Assembly: GCA_014361295.1 (NCBI GenBank)
Contig: JACIVX010000001.1
Coordinates: forward strand, 1,334,293-1,398,292
Direction: 5' to 3'
Length of the DNA stretch: 64,000 nucleotides
Source: Methanomassiliicoccales archaeon
GTDB taxonomy: Archaea; Thermoplasmatota; Thermoplasmata; Methanomassiliicoccales; JACIVX01
The notes under the pieces were generated by a model. That model made no database searches. It saw only the letters and a program-made list of their open reading frames with translations, and was not told the DNA's origin. The translations under genes were made by a program, and so were the position numbers. This document shows positions 1 to 8,042 of the stretch, one piece after another; position 1 is the first letter of the stretch; every line of letters starts with the position of its first letter.

Positions 1-300
1 CGTGAATGCTGGCTTGTTTTGAGAATGAGCTCCTCGAACCCGATTGGGATCCGAGAGTCTGAAATTAAAATGGCTGTATGAGAGAATCTGATGTAATCCT
101 CTTTGGTCTCGTGCGTGGATTGGCTGGAAGAATACCTTCTCGCAGTAATTAACTATTCGAACGGGCCGATGAGCTATCTGTCGGAACTTTTGTTCTCGCC
201 TGAAAATTGCGTCTATTTTATTGTTCATCCCCGATCGATAGATCAAATCAAAGGTTGGGCAAAATTTATTACAGCCCTCTCCTTTTGGTGATAAAACAAC
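1..300. other. Left-edge stretch without an assignable gene
   Basis: Three reading frames are open here and none carries a motif I recognise. On the plus strand the first frame is open from the edge to a TGA at 88-90 and could be the last 29 codons of a gene lying outside the window. On the minus strand one frame is open from an ATG at 228 to the edge, and another from 152 to the edge without any start codon. AATTTATT at 263-270 lies about 35 bases before the mature tRNA-Phe end and is a plausible TATA box for that tRNA. Confidence 0.3.
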
Positions 301-394
301 GCCGCGGTAACTCAGCTGGGAGAGTGCAAGACTGAAGTTGCCCATCTGGAGATCAGAAATCTTGAAGTCGCTGGTTCAAATCCGGCCCGCGGCA
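301..394 (+). tRNA. tRNA-Phe (GAA) with a 21-base intron
   Basis: A full cloverleaf can be drawn: acceptor stem 301-307/387-393 with discriminator A394, D stem 310-313/322-325, anticodon stem 327-331/360-364, T stem 370-374/382-386 around a TTCAAAT loop. The anticodon GAA is at 334-336. An intron at 338-358 sits between positions 37 and 38, the canonical archaeal site cut by the splicing endonuclease. CCA is not encoded. A run of T (396-401, then 404-407) follows and probably ends transcription. Confidence 0.95.
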
Positions 395-395
395 C

Positions 396-407
396 TTTTT
401 TGCTTTT
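396..407 (+). terminator. Poly-T terminator after tRNA-Phe
   Basis: Six T residues at 396-401 and four more at 404-407 follow the discriminator base within two nucleotides. Archaeal RNA polymerase terminates on such T tracts without needing a hairpin. Confidence 0.55.
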
Positions 408-492
408 ATTTGCAAATCTAAAATAATAAAGCGACGAAACATCTATTAATCGAGTTTGACAATCGACTAGAAGAGATTTGGGAAGGACTAAA

Positions 493-924
493 ATGATGCA
501 AGTCAAAGGCTTTGAGGCGAATGGTATCGAGGCAAAGAGGTTTTCCAAGGTGGGGGAACGATTTGTAAATATAAGGATCGATCAAAACAGCAGCGTTACA
601 CGAATATCGAAGGCTTCCGATGATGATACTGCATCGGTCGAATTCCGTTTCACGACAAATTACGCTGGTATTGGTTACATCAGGATCGAAGGGCAGGTCT
701 TTCTCTCAGGGGACGCGGGCAATCTTGTTGATGAATGGACGAGAACTGGTTCGATGCCGGATGAGATTGCTAATATTGTTCATAACGTCATCGTTTCGAA
801 CTGCATCCCCATCGCGCTTCTCGTGGCAAGGGATGTTCGTTTGCCCCCTCCAATTCCACTCCCAAAGATCAACATTCAAAGAAAAGGATCTCGCGGTCCT
901 GGTGAGAGTGTCGAAGTTGCGTGA
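493..924 (+). CDS. Conserved archaeal protein, possibly SecB-like
   Basis: About 143 residues, no signal peptide or membrane segment. The pattern alternates hydrophobic residues in a way typical of a beta sheet (residues about 18-75), followed by a helix and a C-terminal LPPPIPLP motif. This layout recalls a family of small archaeal proteins with a SecB-like fold, but I am not sure of the assignment. The start at ATG 493 is chosen because GGAAGGA (481-487) lies five bases upstream; an in-frame TTG at 478 lacks such a site. The convergent neighbour ends 33 bases downstream. Confidence 0.75.
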   Translation: MMQVKGFEANGIEAKRFSKVGERFVNIRIDQNSSVTRISKASDDDTASVEFRFTTNYAGIGYIRIEGQVFLSGDAGNLVDEWTRTGSMPDEIANIVHNVIVSNCIPIALLVARDVRLPPPIPLPKINIQRKGSRGPGESVEVA

Positions 925-956
925 TCTCTTGGAAACTTACATCCAATGCACATTCT

Positions 957-2882
957 TTAGCGGATGTGTTCGAGTGCGAATGAACCAATGGTGAGGCCGT
1001 GCTTGCTCGCTGTGTAACGAATATAGGCCCTCGACTGCACTTCGCAGATGCCAATAACGGCGAAATACGTCCTCAGCTGATCGACTTTAAAGTCGATCAT
1101 CCCGTCCATGATCGATCCAAGCATTTGAATTTCCTGCTCACTGTGCATGCCCTTCTCGACGACATAGAGTGATACGGCCTTGTCTCTCTTCCTGCGACCG
1201 CAGAAGGGGCTGAGAAATCGAAACGCCGAGTTAATGTCTGAGTACGCAATGAGGGTTGATATTGTTCTGAAGGCAAGGCGGTAGTATTCATGTTTTTCCT
1301 TATACTCCTTTGTGATCTTTTCGACTGCATCCATGATCTTATCATGATCCGTTGGCTCTTCGATGTAGACCGTATACGGATCTACGGTCGTATCACCCAT
1401 GCTTCTTGAATACGAATCAACATACTTTACGAGTCCAAGACGTTCGTATTCTTCGTAGCCAGACAAAACAAACTTCATCTCTTCCCTGATATCGCTTGGC
1501 GTCTTGTCTGTGATAACCCATATCGCCGGTATGCCCTTTTTCAATCCCTCCGCGATAAACTGATTGACCATCACTTCTTTTCCAATGAACGGCGGTCCGT
1601 GAATCAGTACATTCGATCCGAATGGAATGCCACCGAGGAGAAGATCATCAAGGCGCGGATTTCCGGTCTTGACTTTGGCCTGTTGCATCTCAAGTGCACG
1701 TTGCTCCTCCCTCGCCGCAATTTCATCCTCTATGATGCCTTGTTCCCTTAAACGCAACTCTTCCATCTTCGCATTGAGGTATTTTTCTTTGGCTCTGAGC
1801 TCCTCCTCCTTTCTCTGAATTTCTGCTTTCAGATCCTCTAATCGTTTAACCATTTCATGTTCTTCGATGCTAGTCGTACTCTTCTTCGCCTCTTCGAATC
1901 TTCTCCTTTCTTCCGCTAATAATTTTTCTCTGTAGAGGATGTCTTCCTCCCTTCTAATCAGCTCTTCTTCCTTATAGGAGATCATTGACTTGATTTTTTG
2001 GAGCTCTTCATTTTTCTCTTGCAGTTCTTCCCTTAACCTTTTGATTTCTTCATCCTTTAACAAAAGTGTCTTCTCTCTTTGCTGTATTTCCTTGATGCTT
2101 TTTTCGATTTCCTTTTTCGCCTCAGGAGCACTCATCTTCGCAATTTCGAGTTCATCTTTCAGCAGCTTGATCTCGATGGATTTTTGTTTGAGCTCTTCTT
2201 CGAGTTGTTCTATTCTTGTCTTTAATTCCTGCTCTCTTCGTCGATAATCATTTTCCTTCTCCTGAAGTTCCGCGTGAAAACGATCTTCAAGTCTCGCTTC
2301 CTCCTCCGCTGTCCCGGTCTCCTGACTTTTTAGCATCGCCTCTTTTTCTGTTAAGTGTCTCTCTCTTTCATCGAGTGCCTTTTCCCTCTCTTTCAATTCG
2401 AGTTCTTTCCTGATAATTTCAGCGTGATCGATAGGCAGACCTGCCAAGGTTTCCTCAAGTCGCTTTTTGAGGAATGTCAGCTGTTCCCCAGCTTCTTTCA
2501 ATTCTTTTGTCAGCTTCGCATTCTCTTCGGTTAACTCCTCAACTTTCCGCTTAATTTCTTCACTATCCCCGCCAACTATCGTTACTTGCCCCTCTTTTAC
2601 TTCGCAGATCTCGTCTTTCAATCTCGCGATCTCGGCTTCATAAGAAGCAATAATCTCTTCAACCGATTCCCCCCGATCTTCCGCCTTTTCTGAGATGGGA
2701 GTGGTCTCGGCAGATGCTTGTGGCGATTCATCGAGCCAAGAAATCAAATCAAATTCATCTGTGAGCCACTTCTTAATTTCCTCAATTTTCTCTATAGAAG
2801 CGTTACCATCGGTACTATTGTTAATACCATTAAAACCGGTAAAGTCGAGTTGTGCATAATCGCGCTTTTGATCTTCTTTCAT
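957..2882 (-). CDS. Long coiled-coil protein with a degenerate KaiC/RecA-type ATPase domain
   Basis: About 641 residues. Residues 1-60 are acidic and low in complexity. Residues about 65-400 are an almost unbroken run of Glu, Lys, Arg and Leu heptads, clearly a long coiled coil. The C-terminal 235 residues resemble archaeal RAD55/KaiC-type domains, starting with NPRLDDLLLGGIPFG. The nucleotide loop reads GPPFIGKE (about 429-436): the Ser/Thr after the Lys of a working Walker A is replaced by Glu, and the strand where Walker B should be (LAFRTISTLIAYSD) lacks the usual run of hydrophobics ending in Asp. This suggests a pseudo-ATPase acting as a scaffold or sensor, which is inference. ATG 2882 is preferred over the upstream TTG because an AGGA sequence precedes it. 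Confidence 0.85.
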   Translation of the reverse strand: MKEDQKRDYAQLDFTGFNGINNSTDGNASIEKIEEIKKWLTDEFDLISWLDESPQASAETTPISEKAEDRGESVEEIIASYEAEIARLKDEICEVKEGQVTIVGGDSEEIKRKVEELTEENAKLTKELKEAGEQLTFLKKRLEETLAGLPIDHAEIIRKELELKEREKALDERERHLTEKEAMLKSQETGTAEEEARLEDRFHAELQEKENDYRRREQELKTRIEQLEEELKQKSIEIKLLKDELEIAKMSAPEAKKEIEKSIKEIQQREKTLLLKDEEIKRLREELQEKNEELQKIKSMISYKEEELIRREEDILYREKLLAEERRRFEEAKKSTTSIEEHEMVKRLEDLKAEIQRKEEELRAKEKYLNAKMEELRLREQGIIEDEIAAREEQRALEMQQAKVKTGNPRLDDLLLGGIPFGSNVLIHGPPFIGKEVMVNQFIAEGLKKGIPAIWVITDKTPSDIREEMKFVLSGYEEYERLGLVKYVDSYSRSMGDTTVDPYTVYIEEPTDHDKIMDAVEKITKEYKEKHEYYRLAFRTISTLIAYSDINSAFRFLSPFCGRRKRDKAVSLYVVEKGMHSEQEIQMLGSIMDGMIDFKVDQLRTYFAVIGICEVQSRAYIRYTASKHGLTIGSFALEHIR

Positions 2883-3316
2883 CTTCTTTTCCTGCAATTA
2901 TACACCTGCTTTCTTTCAGAACTTAACTGATTTCACTTTACTCGCTTAATTATTATTTTAATATTTTGGCATCATCATCAAAAAATGAATTTGGCAACAG
3001 GTATCATTGTATTATTATCTTGTCTTGACATAAAAGTGTGCAAATATGGATTGCGTTTACAAACGATAGTCTGTAGAAATCAGATGGTATTGAAATCTTT
3101 GAGATTTCATGACGCGCTGTTGTACACAACAGCTCAGTGTCTAGAAGATTTTTCATTCAGTTCTGGTTTCTTATGTTTTAATTGAAACTCGGTGATTTTT
3201 TTTTGCTAATCACTTCTGGTCTCCATCCATATTCCAAATCTGATTGCTTCTGAACAAAAAAATATATACTGACAGAAATATCTTGATAAATTCGGGCCTC
3301 GACCAGGAGCTTTGAA
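2883..3316 (+). promoter_or_regulatory. Intergenic region with the promoter of the deoxyhypusine synthase operon
   Basis: No convincing gene is seen. AATATATACT at 3261-3270 is a good TATA box, which would start transcription near 3290, about 27 bases before the ATG of the small gene at 3317. The rest is AT-rich and has no repeat I could find. The promoter of the divergent coiled-coil gene must lie in the left part (ATTATTTTAATATTTTG near 2950-2966 is AT-rich enough) but I cannot fix it. Confidence 0.5.
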
Positions 3317-3487
3317 ATGGAAAAGCGGATTCACGTCAGGATCGATAAGAACAGCAACTTGACATTGCGTGAAGTTCTAAAAAAAATCGAGGAAATCCAG
3401 GCTGAACATCCAGAGTTGGATGTTTTTTTTGATGGCGACGAGTACGCCATCTGCAGCCGCCCGAAGAAAGCTGAAAAAGACCAATAA
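3317..3487 (+). CDS. Small 56-residue protein upstream of deoxyhypusine synthase
   Basis: ATG at 3317, TAA at 3485-3487. The sequence begins MEKRIHVRIDKNSNLTLREV and is rich in charged residues, with a predicted beta strand followed by an amphipathic helix. An AGGAGC sequence (3306-3311) precedes the ATG by five bases and a TATA box lies at 3261-3270, so it is probably the first gene of a transcript continuing into deoxyhypusine synthase 49 bases downstream. I do not recognise the family. It could be a small partner or merely a short conserved protein. Confidence 0.65.
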   Translation: MEKRIHVRIDKNSNLTLREVLKKIEEIQAEHPELDVFFDGDEYAICSRPKKAEKDQ

Positions 3488-3536
3488 ATTGCCTGAGTTC
3501 TAATCGGGCAGCATTACGAGAATGGAGGAAACGGAT

Positions 3537-4598
3537 ATGGTGAGCCGCAAAGACCTCTTGAAGGAGAAAGTCAAGGCGATAGACTTCGACAAGATCAAAA
3601 CGGTAAAGGATCTCGTAGAAGCTTATAAGGACAGCTCGGTGCAAAGCAGAGCGCTGGCCAACTGCGCTGCTGTGTACGAGAATGCGTTGAAAGATCCGAG
3701 CAGACCGACAATTGTACTAGGTCTGGCTGGGCCACTCATTGCAGCCGGATTAAGAAAAGTCATCGCTGACATGATCAAGTATGGTATTGTCGACGTGATC
3801 GTATCAACAGGGGCTATACCTTATCAGGATTTCTATCAATCAAGAGGGTACGCGCACTACAAGTGTTCCCCTTATATCGATGATGTTAAGTTGAGAGAAC
3901 TTTTCCTTGACAGGATATACGATACCCTTGTCGACGAAAAGAAATTCGAAGAAACTGATGCATATATCGGTGAAATTGCCGGCGGACTCGAACCGAGGTC
4001 GTATTCCAGCAGAGAATTCCTCGATATTCTCGGAGATTATTCGGAAGATGAGAACTCGATTCTTTATAATGCACGAAAGTACGGTGTGCCCATTTTCGTT
4101 CCAGCGCTCAACGACTCATCTATCGGTATCGGTTTGACTGAAATGTATGCGAAAAGAAGACAGGAGAACAAACCCTTCATGAAAATCGATCCGATCCGGG
4201 ACGATTATGAACTGACGCAGATCATGATTCATTCTGATAGGACAGGCGTCATTTATATTGGGGGCGGAGTACCGAAAAATTTCATACAACAAACAGAGGT
4301 TATCGCGTATGCGTTGGGCCATGATAAAGGCGGTCATTATTATGCGATACAAATCACGACCGATGTCCCATACTGGGGTGGCCTCTCTGGTTGTACTTTC
4401 GAAGAAGCTCAGTCTTGGGGAAAGATCAGCAAACATGCGACAAAGGCCGTTGCATACGTCGAGGCGTCTATCGGCATGAGTCTCATGGTTGGTTATATCC
4501 TGCAAAAAGGCGTATGGAAGGGGAGAAAGCGCTTGCAGTTTATCTGGGAAAATGACACACTGAAAGAGATCAAAAAGGTTCCGTTGGCAATCGAATGA
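3537..4598 (+). CDS. dys: Deoxyhypusine synthase
   Basis: About 353 residues, the usual family length. The enzyme transfers the aminobutyl group of spermidine to a specific lysine of translation factor aIF5A, using NAD, in the first step of hypusine synthesis. Recognisable signatures are the STGAIPYQDFYQSRG region, GGGVPKNFIQQ and the QITTDVPYWGGLSG...SWGKIS segment; the Lys of SWGKIS corresponds to the lysine that carries the enzyme-imine intermediate, so the protein looks active. ATG 3537 is preferred because GGAGGAA at 3525-3531 is correctly spaced; an ATG at 3522 would add five residues. The stop overlaps the next start as ATGA, implying coupled translation with the DUF531 gene. Confidence 0.93.
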   Translation: MVSRKDLLKEKVKAIDFDKIKTVKDLVEAYKDSSVQSRALANCAAVYENALKDPSRPTIVLGLAGPLIAAGLRKVIADMIKYGIVDVIVSTGAIPYQDFYQSRGYAHYKCSPYIDDVKLRELFLDRIYDTLVDEKKFEETDAYIGEIAGGLEPRSYSSREFLDILGDYSEDENSILYNARKYGVPIFVPALNDSSIGIGLTEMYAKRRQENKPFMKIDPIRDDYELTQIMIHSDRTGVIYIGGGVPKNFIQQTEVIAYALGHDKGGHYYAIQITTDVPYWGGLSGCTFEEAQSWGKISKHATKAVAYVEASIGMSLMVGYILQKGVWKGRKRLQFIWENDTLKEIKKVPLAIE

Positions 4599-5233
4599 TT
4601 TCCGATGAATCCTTTTTGACTCTTTTAATTGAATTCTTTTATGATTTAGACGACGAAGATGCGAGCATGATTGGACGTCCTACAATTGGTCTTTGGAATT
4701 CTTACGATCCCCATCATTTCAGGGAAGCCCATCGTCGCCTCCTCGCCCGCGCGGGTCCATTGGCATTTGCGTTCGATATGAACCTCGCGACCTTTGGATT
4801 TCCTTTTCCTTCGGAGCTCTCGAAGCCGTCTGAAGTCGCGGAGTGGGTTGCGACAACGACAACGATTGGTGAGGAAGGCCGTTATCTCAAGGAACTGGCA
4901 TCGAGAGGACGCTTTCAAATGTTTCCATACGTTCGAAAAGGATTTCCGCCACAGCTTGGCGAAATCATATTGACGACGAGCAGTCCCGACATAGAGCGAA
5001 AGAGAACTGCTGACGATATCTGCGCGATGCTTATGAGCGGCAGGAGCGTTTGTTTACTTTTCGGGGCAGGGCCAAAAGGAACACCAAAGGAGCTCATTGA
5101 TTCGACAAATCATCATTTTGATGTGACTTTTGGAGGCCACTCCCTTGAAACGTGTACGGCACTTGGTGCTGTTGTCGCGGTCATCGCTCATACATTGAAA
5201 AGGAAATCTGAGCAGTCGCAAGAGTCACTTTGA
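4595..5233 (+). CDS. DUF531 family protein
   Basis: 212 residues, soluble. The region GLWNSYDPHHFREAHRRLLARAGPLAFAFD and the later LLFGAGPKGTPKELIDS segment fit the archaeal DUF531 family. The GAGPKG turn and the C-terminal helix after FGGHSLETCTALGAV recall SPOUT-type methyltransferases with a knotted cofactor site, which is a resemblance and not proof. It overlaps the deoxyhypusine synthase stop by four bases and so is co-translated. A role in translation or RNA modification is plausible from context. An extra 28 residues before the usual domain start may be real or an overlong N terminus. Confidence 0.8.
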   Translation: MISDESFLTLLIEFFYDLDDEDASMIGRPTIGLWNSYDPHHFREAHRRLLARAGPLAFAFDMNLATFGFPFPSELSKPSEVAEWVATTTTIGEEGRYLKELASRGRFQMFPYVRKGFPPQLGEIILTTSSPDIERKRTADDICAMLMSGRSVCLLFGAGPKGTPKELIDSTNHHFDVTFGGHSLETCTALGAVVAVIAHTLKRKSEQSQESL

Positions 5234-5297
5234 TCCAATAATACCCTCCTTTGTTCTTGCACTTTTTACTCTTTAATCAACTGCGTCACTATTTTTT

Positions 5298-6335
5298 TTA
5301 GTATTTTTTATAAGAAATCTTCAGTGACGGAATGGCGACGCCTTTTCCTTTCGTGACTCTGCCGACAACCTTTGCACCTTTTCCAAGTGTTTTCAATGCA
5401 TTTTTTTCCTCCTCCTCTGGGCAGATCACGGCGAATCCCATTCCCATGTTGAACGTCTGGTACATCTCATGATTATCGATTCTTCCCAGATCAGCGATGA
5501 TCTCGAAAATTGGGTTCGGAGGAAGAGGATCATCAATTTCGAATTTCACATCACCTTTGATTCTGACAAAATTACGGAGACCTCCGCCGGTAATGTTGAC
5601 CATGCCGTGTACTTTGCATGATTTGATCAATTTCATGACCTTTTTCACATAAATCTCAGTTGGTGTGAGAAGTTCTTCGCCGACAGTTTTATCGAGCGGT
5701 GATATGACCTCGTCGTAGTCAATTCTATTCTCTTCGAACACCTTTCTTGCCAATGTCAGTCCGTTTGAATGAATTCCCGAACTCGGCAATCCGATGATCA
5801 AGTCGCCCGGCGTTACTTCGCTTCCATTGATGATTTTCCGCTTATCAACAAATCCAAGGCAGCTCGCTGAGAGATCAATTTCCTTAACGATTTCGGGCAT
5901 TATCGCTATCTCTCCTCCCACAATATCAACATTAGCCAATTTGGCACCGCTCTCGAGACCTTTTCCAATTTCCTTGGTGATTTTCTCATCAGGTCGATCC
6001 ATGGCAATGTAATCGACGATCGCGAGCGGCTCCGCGCCAACGCAGATCGTGTCGTTCACATTCATCGCGATGCAATCGATCCCGACAGTATCCCATTTGT
6101 TCATTCTTTTGGCGACGAGGAGTTTTGTCCCCACGCCATCGGTGCAAAGAGTGAGGGCGACGTCACCAAAATCGATTAAACCGGTGAATTGACCTTTGAT
6201 CGGCAGCGCCATACCAAATCCCCTTCGTTTATACTTGAGCTCTTCAACAAGCGAACCGATCGCCATCGATTTTTTATGTATGTCGACGCCTGCCATTTTG
6301 TAAGTCCATCCTTCTGGATTCATCGCGCACGCCAT
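5298..6335 (-). CDS. purM: Phosphoribosylformylglycinamidine cyclo-ligase (AIR synthetase)
   Basis: 345 residues, full length. PurM closes the imidazole ring to give aminoimidazole ribotide, using ATP, in purine synthesis. Visible hallmarks are TYKMAGVDI at the N terminus, the TDGVGTKL loop, DCIAMNVNDTICVGAEP, GGEIAIMPEI and GLPSSGIHSNGLTLARKV, followed by the C-terminal NITGGGLRNFVRI domain. Start choice is uncertain among ATGs at 6335 and 6323; both keep TYKMAGVDI. It is a single gene here, with no other purine gene nearby. Confidence 0.96.
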   Translation of the reverse strand: MACAMNPEGWTYKMAGVDIHKKSMAIGSLVEELKYKRRGFGMALPIKGQFTGLIDFGDVALTLCTDGVGTKLLVAKRMNKWDTVGIDCIAMNVNDTICVGAEPLAIVDYIAMDRPDEKITKEIGKGLESGAKLANVDIVGGEIAIMPEIVKEIDLSASCLGFVDKRKIINGSEVTPGDLIIGLPSSGIHSNGLTLARKVFEENRIDYDEVISPLDKTVGEELLTPTEIYVKKVMKLIKSCKVHGMVNITGGGLRNFVRIKGDVKFEIDDPLPPNPIFEIIADLGRIDNHEMYQTFNMGMGFAVICPEEEEKNALKTLGKGAKVVGRVTKGKGVAIPSLKISYKKY

Positions 6336-6442
6336 CTAGTAATCCCCATCGATTGAATTAACCTTTTTTATTCTTCTCATGCGCACATCCTCATGCGTAA
6401 AAACCAAACATTTATTTGGGCGGCGAAAATAATTGAATCGAG

Positions 6443-7087
6443 ATGTCGAGACGCTGGGTCGTGGAGCGCCGCAGGGATTTTTATTACCGGAAAGCGAAGG
6501 AAATGAACTACAGGAGCAGGGCCGCTTTCAAGCTAAAACAGATCGACCAGCGATTTGGAATTTTGAGACGCGGGGCAACCGTTGTTGATTTGGGCGCCGC
6601 ACCTGGCGGATGGCTTCAGGTTGCAAAGGAATCGGTAGGATCTAAGGGTCTCGTCGTCGGTGTTGATCTGCAACCAATCTTGCCGATTGAAGGCGTCATG
6701 ACCATTCGCGGGGATATCAGGTCGGAAAAGACTGTGGAGAAGGTGCTTTCGGTGATCGGAGGTCGCGCGGATGTTGTGCTTTCCGACATGTCGCCGAATA
6801 TCAGTGGAAACTATTCAACCGACCATGCAAGGTCTGTCGAGCTCTGTGAGCATGCCCTCGAGTTTGCGAAAAAGAGTCTGAAAGATGGCGGAAGTATGGT
6901 TGTCAAGATCTTCCAGGGGGATCTGTTGAAAGATTATCTGAGGCAGATGAGGGAGAACTTTTTGGATGTAAGGTTGCATAGTCCGAAAGCCTCGCGTCCC
7001 ACAAGCTCGGAAATCTATATCATAGCGCGTGGTTTTGTTCGCAATGATAAGAAAGAAGAAGATGTGGACAATTCGATCAACCAGTAG
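6443..7087 (+). CDS. rlmE: RlmE/FtsJ-type 2'-O-ribose rRNA methyltransferase
   Basis: 214 residues. This SAM-dependent enzyme methylates a ribose in the peptidyl-transferase centre of 23S rRNA (U2552 in E. coli). The SAM site VVDLGAAPGGW is at 47-57 and the catalytic K-D-K-E tetrad is intact: K30, D115, K155 and E190, with spacing nearly identical to that of E. coli RlmE. A short AT-rich box ATTTATTT near 6411 lies about 30 bases upstream, so the leader is short. It is followed by a small protein and an FAH enzyme on the same strand. Confidence 0.95.
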   Translation: MSRRWVVERRRDFYYRKAKEMNYRSRAAFKLKQIDQRFGILRRGATVVDLGAAPGGWLQVAKESVGSKGLVVGVDLQPILPIEGVMTIRGDIRSEKTVEKVLSVIGGRADVVLSDMSPNISGNYSTDHARSVELCEHALEFAKKSLKDGGSMVVKIFQGDLLKDYLRQMRENFLDVRLHSPKASRPTSSEIYIIARGFVRNDKKEEDVDNSINQ

Positions 7088-7147
7088 GTCGTTTTGACTG
7101 CAAAGTTTTTATGATCGAGTTCCATTAAAGAACGGAGAGTAGATCGA

Positions 7148-7381
7148 ATGATCACATATATGACCATAATTTTCAGCTCCAACGGTTCGAGACCGTCCGA
7201 AGTACTGAATGCGCTGCACAATCTCGGATTTGAGACAACGACTGGCGCCTACGACTGCGTCTATCGATGGGACAGCAAAGCGACGGTGGAAGATGCGATT
7301 TACCTTGCTGACAAGGTTCACGCCACTCTCAAGGGAATGGGTGTTCTTTTCAAGTTAGAGACGGTCAGCGATGAGCTCTGA
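7148..7381 (+). CDS. Small conserved archaeal protein, unknown function
   Basis: 77 residues, soluble. It begins MITYMTIIFSSNGSRPSEVL and has an alpha-beta pattern reminiscent of a small ferredoxin-like fold: strand, helix (SEVLNALHNLGF), strand, strand, helix (TVEDAIYLADKVHATLKGM), strand. The Ser-Arg-Pro after the first strand could be functional. GGAG at 7133-7136 precedes it. Its stop overlaps the start of the FAH gene by 11 bases, so the two are co-transcribed. I do not know its function. Confidence 0.75.
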   Translation: MITYMTIIFSSNGSRPSEVLNALHNLGFETTTGAYDCVYRWDSKATVEDAIYLADKVHATLKGMGVLFKLETVSDEL

Positions 7382-8042
7382 TTTTTCGCTCGAGGTTGAA
7401 GGAAAAGTGGAACGAGTAAGGTGTCAGAAGATCATCTGTGTTGCCCGCAATTATCTAGAGCATGTCAAGGAAATGAGGGCTGAAGAACCCGAGGAACCAG
7501 TGATCTTCTTGAAAGCACCGAGCGCACTTACTGAAAATGGTTGCCCTATTCTCATTCCTGATTCAATCGGTCGGGTTGATTACGAAGCAGAACTCGCTGT
7601 TATTATCGGGAAAAAGGGGAAGAATATACCATTCGATGAGTCAAGGAATTATATTCTCGCTGTGGCCGCGTTCAACGATGTAACAGCAAGGGACATACAG
7701 ATGGAAGCGAAGAGGAAGGGTTTGCCATGGGCGATCAGTAAGAGCTTTGATACATTTGCCCCAATTTCCAAACCAGTTTTGTTGAAGGATGCTGGTAACA
7801 TCGATCAAATGGATATCACTCTCAAACTGAACGGCCAGATTCGCCAAAGCAGCAATACATCAATGATGATCCACAAAATCGATTATCTCATCTCTTTCAT
7901 TTCGAAGTTTATGACCCTCGAGCCCGGAGACATCATTGCCACTGGTACACCCGGAGGCGTGGGACCGATGAGCCCTGGTGATGTTGTCGAAATCACAATA
8001 GGAAATTGTCTTTACCTTCGCAATCCAGTCGTCAGAATCTAA
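7371..8042 (+). CDS. Fumarylacetoacetate hydrolase (FAH) family protein
   Basis: 223 residues, the length of single-domain FAH proteins. Characteristic segments are KIICVARNYLEH, PVIFLKAPSAL, DYEAELAVIIGKKGKNI (with the metal-binding E and E of the ExE motif), FNDVTARDIQ, KSFDTFAPISKP and the C-terminal IATGTPGGVGP. Family members are metal-dependent hydrolases, isomerases or decarboxylases acting on C-C bonds of keto acids; the substrate cannot be told from sequence. It overlaps the preceding small gene by 11 bases and the convergent lhr gene by four bases at the stops. Confidence 0.92.
   Translation: MSSDFSLEVEGKVERVRCQKIICVARNYLEHVKEMRAEEPEEPVIFLKAPSALTENGCPILIPDSIGRVDYEAELAVIIGKKGKNIPFDESRNYILAVAAFNDVTARDIQMEAKRKGLPWAISKSFDTFAPISKPVLLKDAGNIDQMDITLKLNGQIRQSSNTSMMIHKIDYLISFISKFMTLEPGDIIATGTPGGVGPMSPGDVVEITIGNCLYLRNPVVRI

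Noticed and set aside
103-291. A 62-codon plus-strand frame before tRNA-Phe
   Set aside because: It begins with TTG, lacks a ribosome site and has no recognisable motif; several other frames are open over the same bases.
2985-3185. A 66-codon plus-strand frame in the region upstream of the deoxyhypusine synthase operon
   Set aside because: No ribosome site, low-complexity composition and no relation to known proteins; it lies between two divergent genes where promoters are expected.
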